From: Flaccisagitta enflata
Lineage: Eukaryota > Chaetognatha > Sagittoidea > Aphragmophora
Assembly: GCA_965153355.1 (NCBI GenBank)
Contig: OZ231127.1
Coordinates: 68,200,001 to 68,264,000, forward strand
Direction of reading: 5' to 3'
Length of the DNA stretch: 64,000 nucleotides
Both the position numbers and the translations under genes were made by a program. A model generated the notes under the pieces. It was not told the origin of the DNA, did no database searches, and was given only the letters and a program-made list of their open reading frames with translations. Of the stretch, positions 24,396 to 35,974 are shown one piece after another (the stretch's first letter is position 1; each line of letters begins with the position of its first letter).

Positions 24396-25060
24396 GGTAC
24401 AAAGAAAAGCTTTTTAAATGTGATACTTTCCCATCTGCATTTGCTGCACTCGCTCATTTAAAGATTCATATGGGGACCCATTCTTGGAAAAGTCTCGCCA
24501 ATGTAATGCCTGTCCCTCAAAATTTTCTCATAAACATTATTTGAATATATACAAAAGAATCCACACTGGTAAAAAGCCACTTACACCTGACACTTGCCCA
24601 TCCACTGTCTCTCACCAAATCACCACGAAAGCCACAAAATTATCCACGTGGTAGAACAAGGCCGGATACACGGCTACCCCAGTCGTGTGCGGTTGGGCAG
24701 GGGCCTCAATTGAGGTCACCAGATCATTTGGGCAGGAGCAGAAAGGCCAAAAACCACAAGAAGCAAAACAAAAAAGTATAGTGTTACTGACGGATGGACC
24801 GACAGACCGACGGACCAACAGACCGACAAAGCGACAAAGCGGGGTGTAGAGTCGCGTAGCACGCGACTTAAAACCGTCTCTCTGCAATCTGTGTCCATAG
24901 TATGGACTCCATACATATGCTTCCCCCAAAAGACTGCCTTAACGTCACACAAGAGAACACACACTGAGAAAATCTTTTTGAGCGTGGTGTTTGTCCATCT
25001 ACATTTTCTCGATCCCAGAACTGCAAAATACACAAGATGGCTCACAAAAGAGAAAGACGA
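24396..25060 (+). pseudogene. Decayed zinc-finger array related to gene 1
   Basis: The translation in broken frames matches units 27-31 of the gene at 20964-24032. KLFKCDTFPSAFAALAHLK corresponds to unit 27, NACPSKFSHKHYLN to unit 28, DTCPSTVSHQ to unit 29, a degraded CNLC..-type unit follows the insertion, and GVCPSTFSRSQNCKIHKMA corresponds to unit 31. Cysteines are lost and frameshifts occur from 24480 on. A family A1 copy (24657-24866) splits the array and an A2 copy (from 25060) ends it. It looks like a tandem partial duplicate left to decay. Confidence 0.85.
24657..24866 (-). mobile_element. Family A1 element inside the zinc-finger pseudogene
   Basis: Runs from CAAGGCCGGATACACGGC to GTAGCACGCGACTTAAAA, with the full A1 block order in reverse. 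The pseudogene continues on both sides (GTGGTAGAA to AAAACCGTCTC), so the boundaries fall in an A-run and no unambiguous target duplication can be read. Confidence 0.9.
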
Positions 25061-25205
25061 TTTTTAGTCGCGGACACGCGACTCTACACCTTGCCGTGTC
25101 AGTCGGTCGGTCGGTTGGTCGGTAGGTTGGTAGGTCCGTCCGTCACATTTTTGAATTCCAGAAGGTTTTTGCATTACTGCCCCTGCCCAACCGTCCGCGA
25201 CTGCG
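25060..25205 (+). mobile_element. Family A2 element
   Basis: Starts TTTTTAGTCGCGGACACGCG, then a (GGTC/GGTT)n core, CACATTTTTGAATTCCAGAA and CCCTGCCCAACCGTCCGCGA. Its last part is replaced by GCGACTGCGACTGCG, and the GGCCTTG end is missing. Confidence 0.8.
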
Positions 25206-25271
25206 ACTGCGATTTGTGTCGACTGTGTCTATTGTACCAGTGTTAATCAATTTTCTCTGTTAGTTATCATA

Positions 25272-25440
25272 AAACCGAGGCCAATACCTGTAAGTCGCAT
25301 GCGAGATGTATAAATTTGAACTGACCTGAGTCTTTAATGAATCTTTTTTTATAAAAACAACAGTCGTGATTGACTGAATTTCGATAATTGTCATAAACAC
25401 TTAAATGAATAAAATAACCTAAAAGCTAAATGACTGAAAT
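25272..25440 (-). mobile_element. Partial family A3 element
   Basis: Starts GGCCAATACCTGTAAGTCGC on this strand, the inverse of the A3 end at 41340-41370, and continues into AAATGACTGAAATGAC-type short repeats as in the copies at 32540 and 40804. The other terminus is absent. Confidence 0.6.
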
Positions 25441-25569
25441 GACTCTCTCTGTCTCTGAGTTCGTAATTTGTTTGAATCATTGAGAACGGACCATCTATTA
25501 AAGTAATTCTGACGAGTAGAAGTAGTGGTTAGAAACAGAAAGGGGTTGAACAATCCTTTTTTTCATTTT

Positions 25570-26211
25570 GTACCTAAATGACAAAAAACAATAAAATAAA
25601 CATTCTCCGAGCAGATCATGTTGTGGGACTGTCTTGGGCTTCTGTTGAAATCAATAATGGCTTTGAAATTCTACTTTTAGGTGGCCGCGCCTTACCCTCT
25701 ATTATCCTTACCCCTTTAGGAAATCCAAAATTTCAAAATAATTAAATTCAAATTCTGACTGCAGATTTGGAATCTGCAGAAAAAACTGACAATTGAAAGT
25801 GTTTCCCTTTTTTTGATATTTCAATAAAAAGGTTGTCAAAAGTGCTGTCAAATATTGCGAAACATACCTTTCCTTTTAATTTCTTTGTAAAATCATTGTT
25901 TTTACCTGTTTTAAAAATCTTTTGCGTGAATTTTGATAATGATCCCAAAGGAATTTTGAAAAAAGAAAAGCACTTTCAATAAACAGTTTTTCATGCAGAT
26001 TTTAAATCTGCAGTCAAAATTTTGATTTGAGCACTTTGAAATTTTTGGTTTTCTATTGACCTATGGGAAGTTCAAGGTAAGGCGCGGCAACCAAGATGTA
26101 ATCTTATAAAGCTGAAAATGATGACAATAAGGGCCCAAGACAGCTCCACAACATGAACTGCTCAGAGAATTTTGATTTCTTTAGATTTAGTCATTTCAGT
26201 ACAGGCTAATG
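25570..26211. mobile_element. Foldback element (MITE-like)
   Basis: Inverted arms: ATTCTCCGAGCAGATCATG plus GACTGTCTTGGGC (25602-25639) pairs with GCCCAAGACAG and CATGAACTGCTCAGAGAAT (26133-26170). GCCGCGCCTTACC pairs with GGTAAGGCGCGGC, and GACTGCAGATT with AATCTGCAGTC. The centre is near 25885. The outer ends and target duplication are unclear. It lies between the finger pseudogene and gene 2. Confidence 0.75.
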
Positions 26212-26555
26212 GGTAGGCAACCGCAACCATATCATCTCTTTGATTCTTCAATAATATTCGTTCTTTATCCTTCTTTTTTCTTCTAGTTTTACTCATAAGG
26301 ATCTCCTTTGTCCAAACACATTCCGTTTCACCATCTTAATTCATCGATAAATTGGAAAATTGTAAGTTATTGGAAAATTATCAAAACGCGTGATTTTGTA
26401 AGGAGCAAATCCCCGAAACAATGCCGAAGTTCGCATCATGAAAAAGAGATACCGCTCCAGTCTTGTGTAGCTTAACCGACAATCATCAAGTTAACAGCGT
26501 CATTTAAAAACGTTAAAGAGAGATCAAAATGACTTGACATATAAATAAAAAAAAG

Positions 26556-26727
26556 AAAACATTCAAATGTGATCGAAACGAGGGCATCTTCAAAATTCAC
26601 TGATCGGTCTCTGTTCCATTATTTCCTGGAAAACAAACCAACTAAAACCTCCCATGAAAAAGCCTGAATGAGAAACATTATCAATATGATATCCGTCTTA
26701 TGATTTGGAAGTGTATGTGAGTCCTCA
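26556..26727 (+). pseudogene. Decayed fingers upstream of zinc-finger gene 2
   Basis: AAAACATTCAAATGTGAT translates as KTFKCD, a finger start, but the frame soon stops. At 26661-26710 another frame reads NEKHYQYDI, the remains of GEKPYQCDI with Cys changed to Tyr. These show the finger array once began further upstream. Confidence 0.6.
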
Positions 26728-28914
26728 ATGATTTCTTATCAAAGAGGTGACATGGAACTGCACAAGATGGCTAACCCATCTGAATTTTCTGACGAGTCAA
26801 TGTTGAAACAGCCCGAGGAGAGATATTCAAGTGATAAAGTAATCAAATGTTATGCTTGTTCATCGACATTTTCTCGTCCATCGGACTTGAGGCGACATGA
26901 GAGAACCCACACTGATGCTTGCCCATCAACATTTAAACAATTAGGATACTTAAAAGGCCACGAGAAGATCCACACAAAAGATAAACCGTTTCCATGTGAT
27001 GACTGCCCTTTTGCATTCAGGACCAATCTTCAACTAACAGCACACAAATTGACTCACAGTGAAGACAAGCCTTTCAAATGCGACACTTGTCCATCTGCAT
27101 TCAAGCGATTAGATTACCTCAAAAGCCACAAGAGGATTCACACCGGAGAAAAACCATTTAAATGTATCAACTGTCCTTCGACATTTACTCATAAAGTTAG
27201 TTTGAAATCCCATGAGAGGACCCACACGGGAGAGAAACCATACAAATGTGATGTTTGTCCGTCTGCATTTTCTGTATCAAGTAACTTGAAAAAACACAAG
27301 ATGATCCACACAGGAGAAAAACCGTTCAAATGTGATACATGTCCATATGCAGGCCGCATTAAGTTTGACTTAATAAAACACAAGAGAACTCACTCTGGAG
27401 AAAAACCTTTCACGTGTAATGTTTGTCCATCTGCATTTTCTATAAAAGCAAGTTTGATTATCCACATGAGAACCCACACTGGAGAAAAACCGTACAAGTG
27501 TGAAGCTTGCCCCTTTGCATTCGCTCAGTTAGCTGACTTGAAAAGCCACATGAAGATCCACACCAGAGAAAAGATATTCAAATGTATTGATTGTCCCGCA
27601 GCATTCTCCCGAAGAATTAGTTTGAAAGTACATGAGATGACTCACACTGGAGAAAAGCCATTCAAATGTGATGCTTGTCCTGCCGCGTTTACCACATCAG
27701 GTCCCCTAAGAAAACACAAAATGATCCACACAGGGGAAAAACCATTTCAATGTGTTTCATGCCCATACGCCGGACGCACGAAGTCTGACTTAGAAAGTCA
27801 CAAGATGACTCACACAGGGGAAAAGCCTCTCAAATGTGATGAATGCCCTTCGGCATTTTCTAAGAAATCAGCCTTGATCATACACAAGAGGACCCATTCG
27901 GGAGAAAAGCCATTCCATTGTGAAGCTTGCCCATCAGCCTTCTCTTGTCTAAGTGGCTTAAAAATGCACAAAAGAATCCACTCGGAAGAGAAACCGTATC
28001 AATGCAGTCTGTGCCCATATGCTTCTCATTTCAAGTCTAAATTGATAACTCACGAACGGACTCACACCGGAGAAAAACCGTATAAATGCGACGCTTGCCC
28101 ATCGTTATTCTCTCAGATGGGTCACTTAAAATCCCACATGAAGACTCACACTAAAGAAAAGCCTTACAAATGTGATCATTGTTTCTCAGCATTTTCATTT
28201 AAAAGTAATTTAAAAACACATGAGATGACACACATTGGGATAAGACAGTTCAAATGCGATGCTTGTCCTTCTGCATTCACGACGCCAGGTTCCTTGAGAA
28301 AGCACACAAAGATCCACAGTGGAAAAAAAACATTCAAATGTGCAGATTGTCCATCAGCATTTGCCCAAAAAGGAGACTTGCAAAAACACAAGATGATCCA
28401 CTCAGGGGAAAAACCCTTCATTTGCGAATTTTGCCCATCTAAATTTACACAATTAGGCAATTTGCAATTACACAAAAGGATCCACTCGGAAGAAAAACCG
28501 TTTCAATGCAATCTGTGCCCATATGCTTCTCGCTTTAAGTCTGCCTTAGTATCACACAAGAGGACTCACACCGGGGAAAAACCATACAAATGTGACGCAT
28601 GCCCCTCTGCATTTTCTGCAAAGACAAAATTGAATGTCCACGTGAGAACCCACACCGGGGAAAAACCTTATAAATGTGACGCTTGCCCCTCTGAATTCTC
28701 TCATTCAGGTGGTTTGAAATCTCACATGAAGACTCACACTGGAGAAAAACCATTCAAATGCGTTGATTGCCCTTCATCATTCTCTGTAAAGCAAAATTTG
28801 AAAATACATGCAAGGACTCACACAGGAGAAAAGCCATTTAAATGTGATGCATGCCCCTCTTCGTTCACTCAGTCAGCTCACTTGAAAAGCCACAAAAAGA
28901 TTCACGTGGCATGA
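26728..28914 (+). CDS. Polyzinc-finger C2H2 protein, 25 finger units
   Basis: A 728-residue protein, presumably a nuclear DNA-binding factor. The first 38 residues contain NPSEFSDESMLKQPEER, a finger that has lost Cys and His. The array of 25 units follows. Unit 1 runs straight into unit 2 (ERTHTDACPSTF), because the seven residues that normally form linker plus first Cys region are missing in frame, so unit 2 lacks its first Cys. Units 3-24 are exact 28-residue C2H2 modules and unit 25 ends in IHVA. Units 7, 12, 15 and 21 read CPYAG/CPYAS without the usual Phe; the rest are mainly CPSAF-like. Linkers EEKP, SGKKT, IGIRQ and TREKI depart from TGEKP. There is no KRAB, BTB, SCAN or ZAD domain. 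It is a close paralogue of the gene 2.7 kb upstream on the same strand. The start at 26728 is the first ATG of the open frame; a later in-frame ATG (residue 9 or 14) is possible. Confidence 0.9.
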   Translation: MISYQRGDMELHKMANPSEFSDESMLKQPEERYSSDKVIKCYACSSTFSRPSDLRRHERTHTDACPSTFKQLGYLKGHEKIHTKDKPFPCDDCPFAFRTNLQLTAHKLTHSEDKPFKCDTCPSAFKRLDYLKSHKRIHTGEKPFKCINCPSTFTHKVSLKSHERTHTGEKPYKCDVCPSAFSVSSNLKKHKMIHTGEKPFKCDTCPYAGRIKFDLIKHKRTHSGEKPFTCNVCPSAFSIKASLIIHMRTHTGEKPYKCEACPFAFAQLADLKSHMKIHTREKIFKCIDCPAAFSRRISLKVHEMTHTGEKPFKCDACPAAFTTSGPLRKHKMIHTGEKPFQCVSCPYAGRTKSDLESHKMTHTGEKPLKCDECPSAFSKKSALIIHKRTHSGEKPFHCEACPSAFSCLSGLKMHKRIHSEEKPYQCSLCPYASHFKSKLITHERTHTGEKPYKCDACPSLFSQMGHLKSHMKTHTKEKPYKCDHCFSAFSFKSNLKTHEMTHIGIRQFKCDACPSAFTTPGSLRKHTKIHSGKKTFKCADCPSAFAQKGDLQKHKMIHSGEKPFICEFCPSKFTQLGNLQLHKRIHSEEKPFQCNLCPYASRFKSALVSHKRTHTGEKPYKCDACPSAFSAKTKLNVHVRTHTGEKPYKCDACPSEFSHSGGLKSHMKTHTGEKPFKCVDCPSSFSVKQNLKIHARTHTGEKPFKCDACPSSFTQSAHLKSHKKIHVA

Positions 28915-28959
28915 AACTCGTTCTGCTTGACCTTTATTCTCTTACTGTCACTTAGCAAC

Positions 28960-29048
28960 AAAAAAACCCACAATGGGTAAAAAATCCTTTCAATCTATTG
29001 ATTCTCCATATGCATTTACTCTCAATCAAAAAAAAAAAAAAAAAAAAA
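28960..29048 (+). pseudogene. Decayed finger and poly(A) after gene 2
   Basis: ACCCACAATGGGTAAAAAAT then TTTCAATCTATTGATTCTCC and ATATGCATTTACTCT follow a finger of the TGEKPFQCIDCPYAFT type with stop codons and lost Cys. A run of about 20 A residues follows at 29029-29048. Confidence 0.65.
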
Positions 29049-29850
29049 GAAGATTAGAATGAAACAAGGGGCTTTGACCCCGCGTTCCGTCACGTTTATC
29101 TAGTGTTCTAACAATCAGGCGACTGTAACAGCCTACAAAAACTACGATCAATTGCAAGTGCAATCGATGTTTAACTTGTTAGATTCTTCAAAGAGATGAA
29201 ACTATCTGTCACAGTAGGAACAAGATTTTGACCTACCACCAAGGAAACAATCGAGTGTGCCTCCTGTCATACTTCTTGAATTTCGATAGAAAAAGTTTGG
29301 TTCAAATCAAGCTGCAGTATCTAATTTGGTCCCATAGTTAAAGATTGATTACACAACATTAAAACAGGGTCTGTAGATTCATTTGTTTAGAAGTAGCACT
29401 CCTCCAAAATTGATGCTCCTTTTGACAACGTTTTCTTTTGGCCATGATGGCACAATATGATGGCACAATATCTTGGCCATGATGGCACAATATCTTTTGG
29501 CTATGATGGCACAATATCTTCTCATTTTCACCTTTGTCCTTAGGTAGTACTTGTTTTATTTTTTCAAATAAAAAAAATCCACAAGAACATTGAACTTTTT
29601 AACTGTATGATACCTGTACGAATTGAATAGATTTAACGGTCATGTATCTTTATCGCTTCTTTAAAGGGCCTTTGTTACGCTTTGAGTGCAGGAAACAGCT
29701 GACTTGGCGAGCAAGCTATTTAAGGCGTGTTGAGAGTTATGGACTTTCACTTTACCCGATTAAAGGCAGTTAAACGTTTAAAAGTTGTTGTGCAAGCGAC
29801 CTTATGGTTGCATACAATCTCGCGAAAAAAAATGTCATAATCGAATTTTA
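29049..29850. other. Intergenic, short tandem repeat only
   Basis: No gene seen. ATGATGGCACAATAT recurs four times in tandem at 29442-29520 with spacers such as CTTTTGGCC. Confidence 0.55.
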
Positions 29851-29853
29851 ATC

Positions 29854-29994
<141 letters not shown>

Positions 29995-29999
29995 GATGT

Positions 30000-30365
30000 G
30001 GAAGCGATTGACCTCTTCCATTTTGGAGGATGGGATAGCTACTAGTTGGGAAAAAAATCGAAAAACGTTTTTCGATTTTTTGAGTTCCGGGTTAGGAATT
30101 AATGTTTCCCTTTTTCGCTTGGGACAATTTGAGGAAGTTGGGTCAGAACTAGGCTCGCCCGAGGCTGGGGTTGAAATTGGTACAGGGTGAAAGAGGGCAC
30201 TTTTTTACATCTTCTGGACAAAAGCAGGACACTGTGGGACCAATACTTTAGGCGCTATGAATTTTTTAATCTTTTTTTATTTTCACATTTTCCGCATTTT
30301 TCTCAAAGATCTATATTTTTCATTGATCTCAATTTTGGGCCCTAAGTATCAACATAAAATGAGTT
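30000..30365. other. Intergenic, no gene recognised
   Basis: A 64-codon open frame (29996-30190) lacks any recognisable motif. Confidence 0.4.
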
Positions 30366-30949
30366 CAGAAGAGGCATAGGGAGGGAGGGAGAGAGGGAGA
30401 GAGAGAGGGAGAGGGAGAGGAGGGAGGAGGGAGAGGAGGGAGGGAGGGAGGGAGAGGGAGGGAGGGAGAGAGGGAGAGAGAGGAAGGGAGGAAGAGGGAG
30501 GGAGAGGGAGGAAGGGAGGAGAGGGGAGGGGAGGGAGAGAGGGAGGGGAGAGGGAGGAGAGAGGGAGATAAGGAGGGAGGAAGAAAGTGAGAGGGGGAGG
30601 GAGAGAGAAAGAGAGGGAGGAAGAGGGAGAGGGGGAGGGAGAGAGAGGGAGAGGGGGATTGAGAGAGAGGGAGAGGGAGAGAGAGAGGGTGGGGGAAAGA
30701 AGAGAGGGAGGGAGGGAGGGATGGAAGGAGAGAGGGAGGGAAAGAGGGAGGGTGGGGGGAGGAAGAGAGAGAGGGAGGGAAGGATGGAAGGAGAGAGGGA
30801 GGGAGAGAGGGAGGGAGGGAGAGAGAGAGGGAGGGAGCATGGGAGGGAGAGAGAGGGAGAAGGAGGGAGAGAGAGGGAGGAAGAGAGTGGGGGAGAGAAG
30901 GAGGGAGAGAGAGGGAGAGAGAGAGAGGAGGGAGAGAGAGAGGGAGGCT

Positions 30950-30950
<1 letters not shown>
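30366..30950. repeat. GGGA-rich purine minisatellite
   Basis: Almost pure purine strand of GGGAGAGA, GGGAGGGA and GGAAGA words with longer duplications such as GGGATGGAAGGAGAGAGGG. Confidence 0.95.
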
Positions 30951-31609
<659 letters not shown>

Positions 31610-31734
31610 ATGTCAGACTGTTGCGCCTTTCTTCTCTTCCTCTCTTCTTTTTTTCTCCCTTGTTCACAAATTTCCTTGGCTGATGCCTTCGTTTTGACAT
31701 TAATCGTTCAAGTGCCGGCCCGGCGTCTAAACTA

Positions 31735-32090
31735 AAGCGGACGTTCTAGTGCCTGATTGGCGTTCTTGTGCCAGCTTTCTGGTACTGAAGTTCTAGTGTC
31801 GGCATTATAGTTCTGGAGTTAGTGTAGGTGCTTGGTGCTTAACTGGTAATCAAGCGTAGACTTTTTTTTGGTAGCATTCTAATGTGGCCATTCTGGTGCT
31901 AATGTTTCAGTGTTAGCAGTCTAGCGCTGATCTTTAAATACTGGTGTTCTAGTGCTAGTCTTCCTGTGTTGGCAACTGGTATTCAAGTGCCGACGTTCAG
32001 TGCTGGTGTTCTTATGCTGGAGTTCTGAAGCTAGAGTTCTAATTCTTGCGTTCTGAAGCCGGCATTCTAGTGCCGACGTTTGGTGTTGGG
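31735..32090. repeat. Degenerate TTCTAGTGCC minisatellite
   Basis: Words such as GTTCTAGTGC, CATTCTAGTGC and GTTCTGAAGC recur about every 15-25 bp. The Arg/Thr-rich minus-strand frame across it is an artefact. Confidence 0.65.
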
Positions 32091-32539
32091 CCGGCGTTGT
32101 AAACCCAGTAGCTTGTAAATGTTTCATGGAGGAAGACCGACCTCTCGCTCTCTCCCAGACCAAAAGACGCCTGCTCCTCCTCTTTTTCCTCCTTATCATC
32201 TCTCCACTCATTTTTTCCCCTTCCTTTTGTTTCGCCTTGAAAGCGAGATATTTTTGGATCCACGGTAATATAGCAAAATCCAAGGTAAAGGAAAGGAATT
32301 TAACTAAAGAAGAGAAACGATGTGTCCTCCCGGGGATGCGCTGGACTTACAAATGGATAGACATACAGACAGACAAAGGCTTACGGGTTAAACCCACCTC
32401 AGGGATGTAGAGGCGAATAATAAAAATCCTCGAAATACCAATTTGGACGTTCTTTATAAAGTGTAATGGACCATCACAAGGACAGACAAACGAACGGTCA
32501 AGTGAATACTGTACGAGGACATGAAAAAAACAAGGCCAA

Positions 32540-32719
32540 CACCTTACAGTCGCGTGTTGTTAAGACTAACAGACCATAAGACTAAAAGACTAAAAGACTA
32601 AAAGACTAAAAGACTAAAAGACTAAAAGACTAAAAGACTAAAAGACAAAATGTAAATTGTCTTGAAATAACTTAAAATGACTGAAATGACGTAAAATGAC
32701 GTAAAATGTCGTAAAACGA

Positions 32720-32763
<44 letters not shown>

Positions 32764-32838
32764 AAAGTGTGAGCGACCGACTAACCAACAGACAGACAGA
32801 AGGACAGAGCGGGTCATAGAGTCTAAACGACTAAAAAG
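32540..32838 (-). mobile_element. Family A3 element
   Basis: The left end, AAGGCCAACACCTTACAGTC, and right end, GTCTAAACGACTAAAAAGG, match the copy at 40804-41372 in reverse. The body is AGACTAAAAGACTAAAA (10-bp units, 32568-32645), AATGACGTAAAATGACG units, a 38-bp A run (32724-32761) and a GACAGA core. Confidence 0.72.
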
Positions 32839-33199
32839 GATTATCGATGGCTTCTTAGCATTTCTCCTCGCTGTCAGTTGTAAGCGTACTGGCGGAACTT
32901 GAATATATATTAAGATTTATTAGAAACTCATTGGTCCTTGCTAACCTTCTGTGTCATCCAGTTAGTTTCCAAGGTCTTCCTCCTCGCTTTTAATGACAAC
33001 GTGATTTGCATTTGAGTGACGTAAAGAACTCCGCCATGGACGCTGATTGAAGCACAGAAGTTAGATCGTTACATCTTCTTGAGTCTATTGGCAAATTAGT
33101 GCAGCACGTTTATTCAAAGACTAATCAATTAGTGATCATTTTTAGACGTCTCCACATATTTTATTCAATCTCCTACTGGATAACTCATGGACTCAGACT

Positions 33200-33506
33200 A
33201 ACCCAATCAATCAATCAATCGAGCTTTCAGTCACTCAATCTCCCGCTCATTCAGTCATTCTAGCACTCAGTCACTCACTCAGTCACTCAATCATTTACCC
33301 ACTCACTCACTCACTCACTCACTCACTCACTCACTCACTCACTCACTCACTCACTCACTCACTCACTCACTCACTCATTCACTCACTCACTCACTCACTA
33401 ACCCAATCACTCACTCACTCACTCAACCACCCACCCACTCACTCACTCACTCACTCACTCACTCACTCACTCACTCACCCACTCACTCACTCACTCACTC
33501 ACTCAT
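33200..33506. repeat. (ACTC)n microsatellite
   Basis: CACT/ACTC tetranucleotides with a degenerate start. Confidence 0.96.
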
Positions 33507-35030
33507 CCAGAAACACAATTTTGAAGGATGATAATTGTTTGCTCACGTTCTAAGCCATTTTGGTTTCAGCTCATAGTCATACGATTACCCCATATGGTAA
33601 AGAGAGGCACGCGAGAGGCGAGAATAAGAATTCCATATCCATGGTTTATCTCATTCAGACAAAAGAAGAAATTACTGGCGCGAGTACGTGACTTGGCTCC
33701 TCATTCAATTACGAGCTCCAACTTCTATTTGTTTCCTTTTGTAAGCATTGCTCCAGAGCGCGATTCTTTGTAACTACAACGCACGAGGGAATAAGCTATT
33801 CATTGCAGCCAACCAACAAATGTTTAACAAGGCCATTATGCTGATATCGCTTGGCTAAAATTGAAAAAGATCGGACCCAAGAGTGGTGCTTGAATTTGAT
33901 CAAATCGAGTCTTAATTGCAAATGGCTTTTTAAAATGGCATCCGGTTGAGCTGCTGCACCAAATCTGTTTTAGCCTATTTTAACGAGAATGTGTTTAAAC
34001 TAACTTTGCCCTTTTAAAAAAGTACCCTGCTTTATAAAATTGTTCGTTTTTAAAGATTTTGAGCAACCAAACAAACAGATGGCAAAGAAAAGAAGAAGTA
34101 ATAAGTGCAAAAACTTTTTAACATAAAGTTTAGCAAAAGTCGGTAAGAGAGTGTGATCATTTGACGGGTTCCTGTTAACCTCTACAAAGTGACGGGTTCC
34201 CGGTAACCTCTACAAAGTTCACGCTGCTTCAGTGAAATCTAATCTGCCGTCTGGAAATTTGGAACCATTAAGATAAGGAAGGATCTGGACATGTGAGGCA
34301 GGAATTTTGAAATAAATGGCTATTAAGGAATAGAAAAAAAAGTTTAGAAATAAATTCAGAGAGAAAAAGAAAGAACAAGAACAAGAATTTGAAAAAAAAG
34401 GAAAGAAACAACAAATGACCCAGGGTTACAAAATGGTTTCGGACGGGTGGGCAGTGGCGCAGAACTCCATTCTGCACACACTCACACATTAACTTCACGC
34501 AATCGATCACAACCGCAGCATCCTAAATGCCCGTTTTCATACTTACAGGCAGACCAATGGACGGAATAACAAAGTCTCTCATAGAGTCACGTTTCTGCGA
34601 CTAAAAAGAGAGAGAAAATGGCAAACCACAGTCAAAGAGAGAAAGAAAGAATAAGAAGAAAAAATGGAGAGAGGACATAATGCGAAAAAAACTTGTGTAA
34701 AAACGCAGTCGTTTAGTAAAAGAGAAATAGGTTAGTGTAGAAACAAATGGAGAGACGCGACGGATGGTCAAATCTTAGTACGAAATGGAAAAAATCGTTG
34801 ACTTCTGAAGGGCAGATCGATGGAAAAACAGACACGCTGAACCTCTTATTCCAAGATTCGTCTAAATTAGTCGAGCTACAACGTTGTTTGAGGGTGGACA
34901 GGAGCCAGGGCTGTGATGATAACAAATCTCAATAAGCATTTTAACAGGGTCAATGATGCGGAAATAAACCATCATTAAAGGCCAAACATGATAACTATAG
35001 AGATGGCAGGATGTAAAGACTAAAGAGTGT
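33507..35030. other. Intergenic, fragment of family A only
   Basis: No gene recognised. 34545-34603 (AGACCAATGGACGG to TCTGCGACTAAAAAG) resembles a worn minus-strand end of family A. GACGGGTTCCNGGTAACCTC occurs in tandem at about 34164-34212. Confidence 0.45.
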
Positions 35031-35035
35031 ATTAA

Positions 35036-35408
35036 CAGTCTATGGACAAAACGAGGAGAGTAGATTTTGCTGATCACCGGTATGATGCTTAGGCGTAGTT
35101 TATTTTAAAATGTAGGCTTGTTATTATCTCATAGAAAATGACTGAGGACTGAAAGAAACTAATGCAAGAACGATTGCTACAGGTAGTAATTGTTCTTCCG
35201 TTAGTTTCTTTCAGTCCTAAGTAATTTTCTACAAGGTAATTACAAACCTACATTTTGAACGATTACTACAGGTAGTAATTGTTCTTCCGTTAGTTTCACT
35301 TGGTCCTTAGAAATTTTCTATAAGGTAATTACATTTTAAATTCAACTACGCCTAAGCATCATACCGGTGATCAGCAAAATCTACTCTCCTCGTTTTGTCC
35401 ATAGACTG
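35036..35408. mobile_element. MITE D2 with 65-bp perfect terminal inverted repeats
   Basis: The arms 35036-35100 and 35344-35408 are exact inverse copies from CAGTCTATGGACAAAACG inward to AGGCGTAGTT, and similarity continues further in. TTAA flanks both sides (35032-35035, 35409-35412), consistent with a TTAA or TA duplication. Inside, GAACGATTACTACAGGTAG and its neighbourhood is tandemly duplicated. The end resembles that of D1. No transposase is present. Confidence 0.9.
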
Positions 35409-35635
35409 TTAAGTATCCATGAATTTGCTCAAACCGATATGAATGGCATAAACAACTCACTGAACAAAACATACATCGCAAAACTCACTATAAACGACAA
35501 TGATTACATAAAAGATACAACCAACATCCACTCAAGTTTCATAAATGTTATACCAGCTTCATGAATGTCTTGATGTCTATCATGACGTTAATCAAACTTA
35601 TAATTCAATCTCTTTGTTGAATTCCGATGTATGAA

Positions 35636-35875
<240 letters not shown>

Positions 35876-35974
35876 CTTGCTTCACTGACCCTGCCCAAAT
35901 GTGCCAAGTGAATGTCAGGATTCATGCCTCTTCTACCGCCTCCGATAAATTGTGTTCGACCTTGCTTGTAACGG

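Noticed and set aside
21197-28753. Shadow frames on the minus strand of the zinc-finger genes
   Set aside because: They repeat every 84 bp in step with the fingers and carry no independent motif.
33200-33506. ACTC array as a CRISPR-like array
   Set aside because: Pure tetranucleotide without spacers, in a eukaryotic context.
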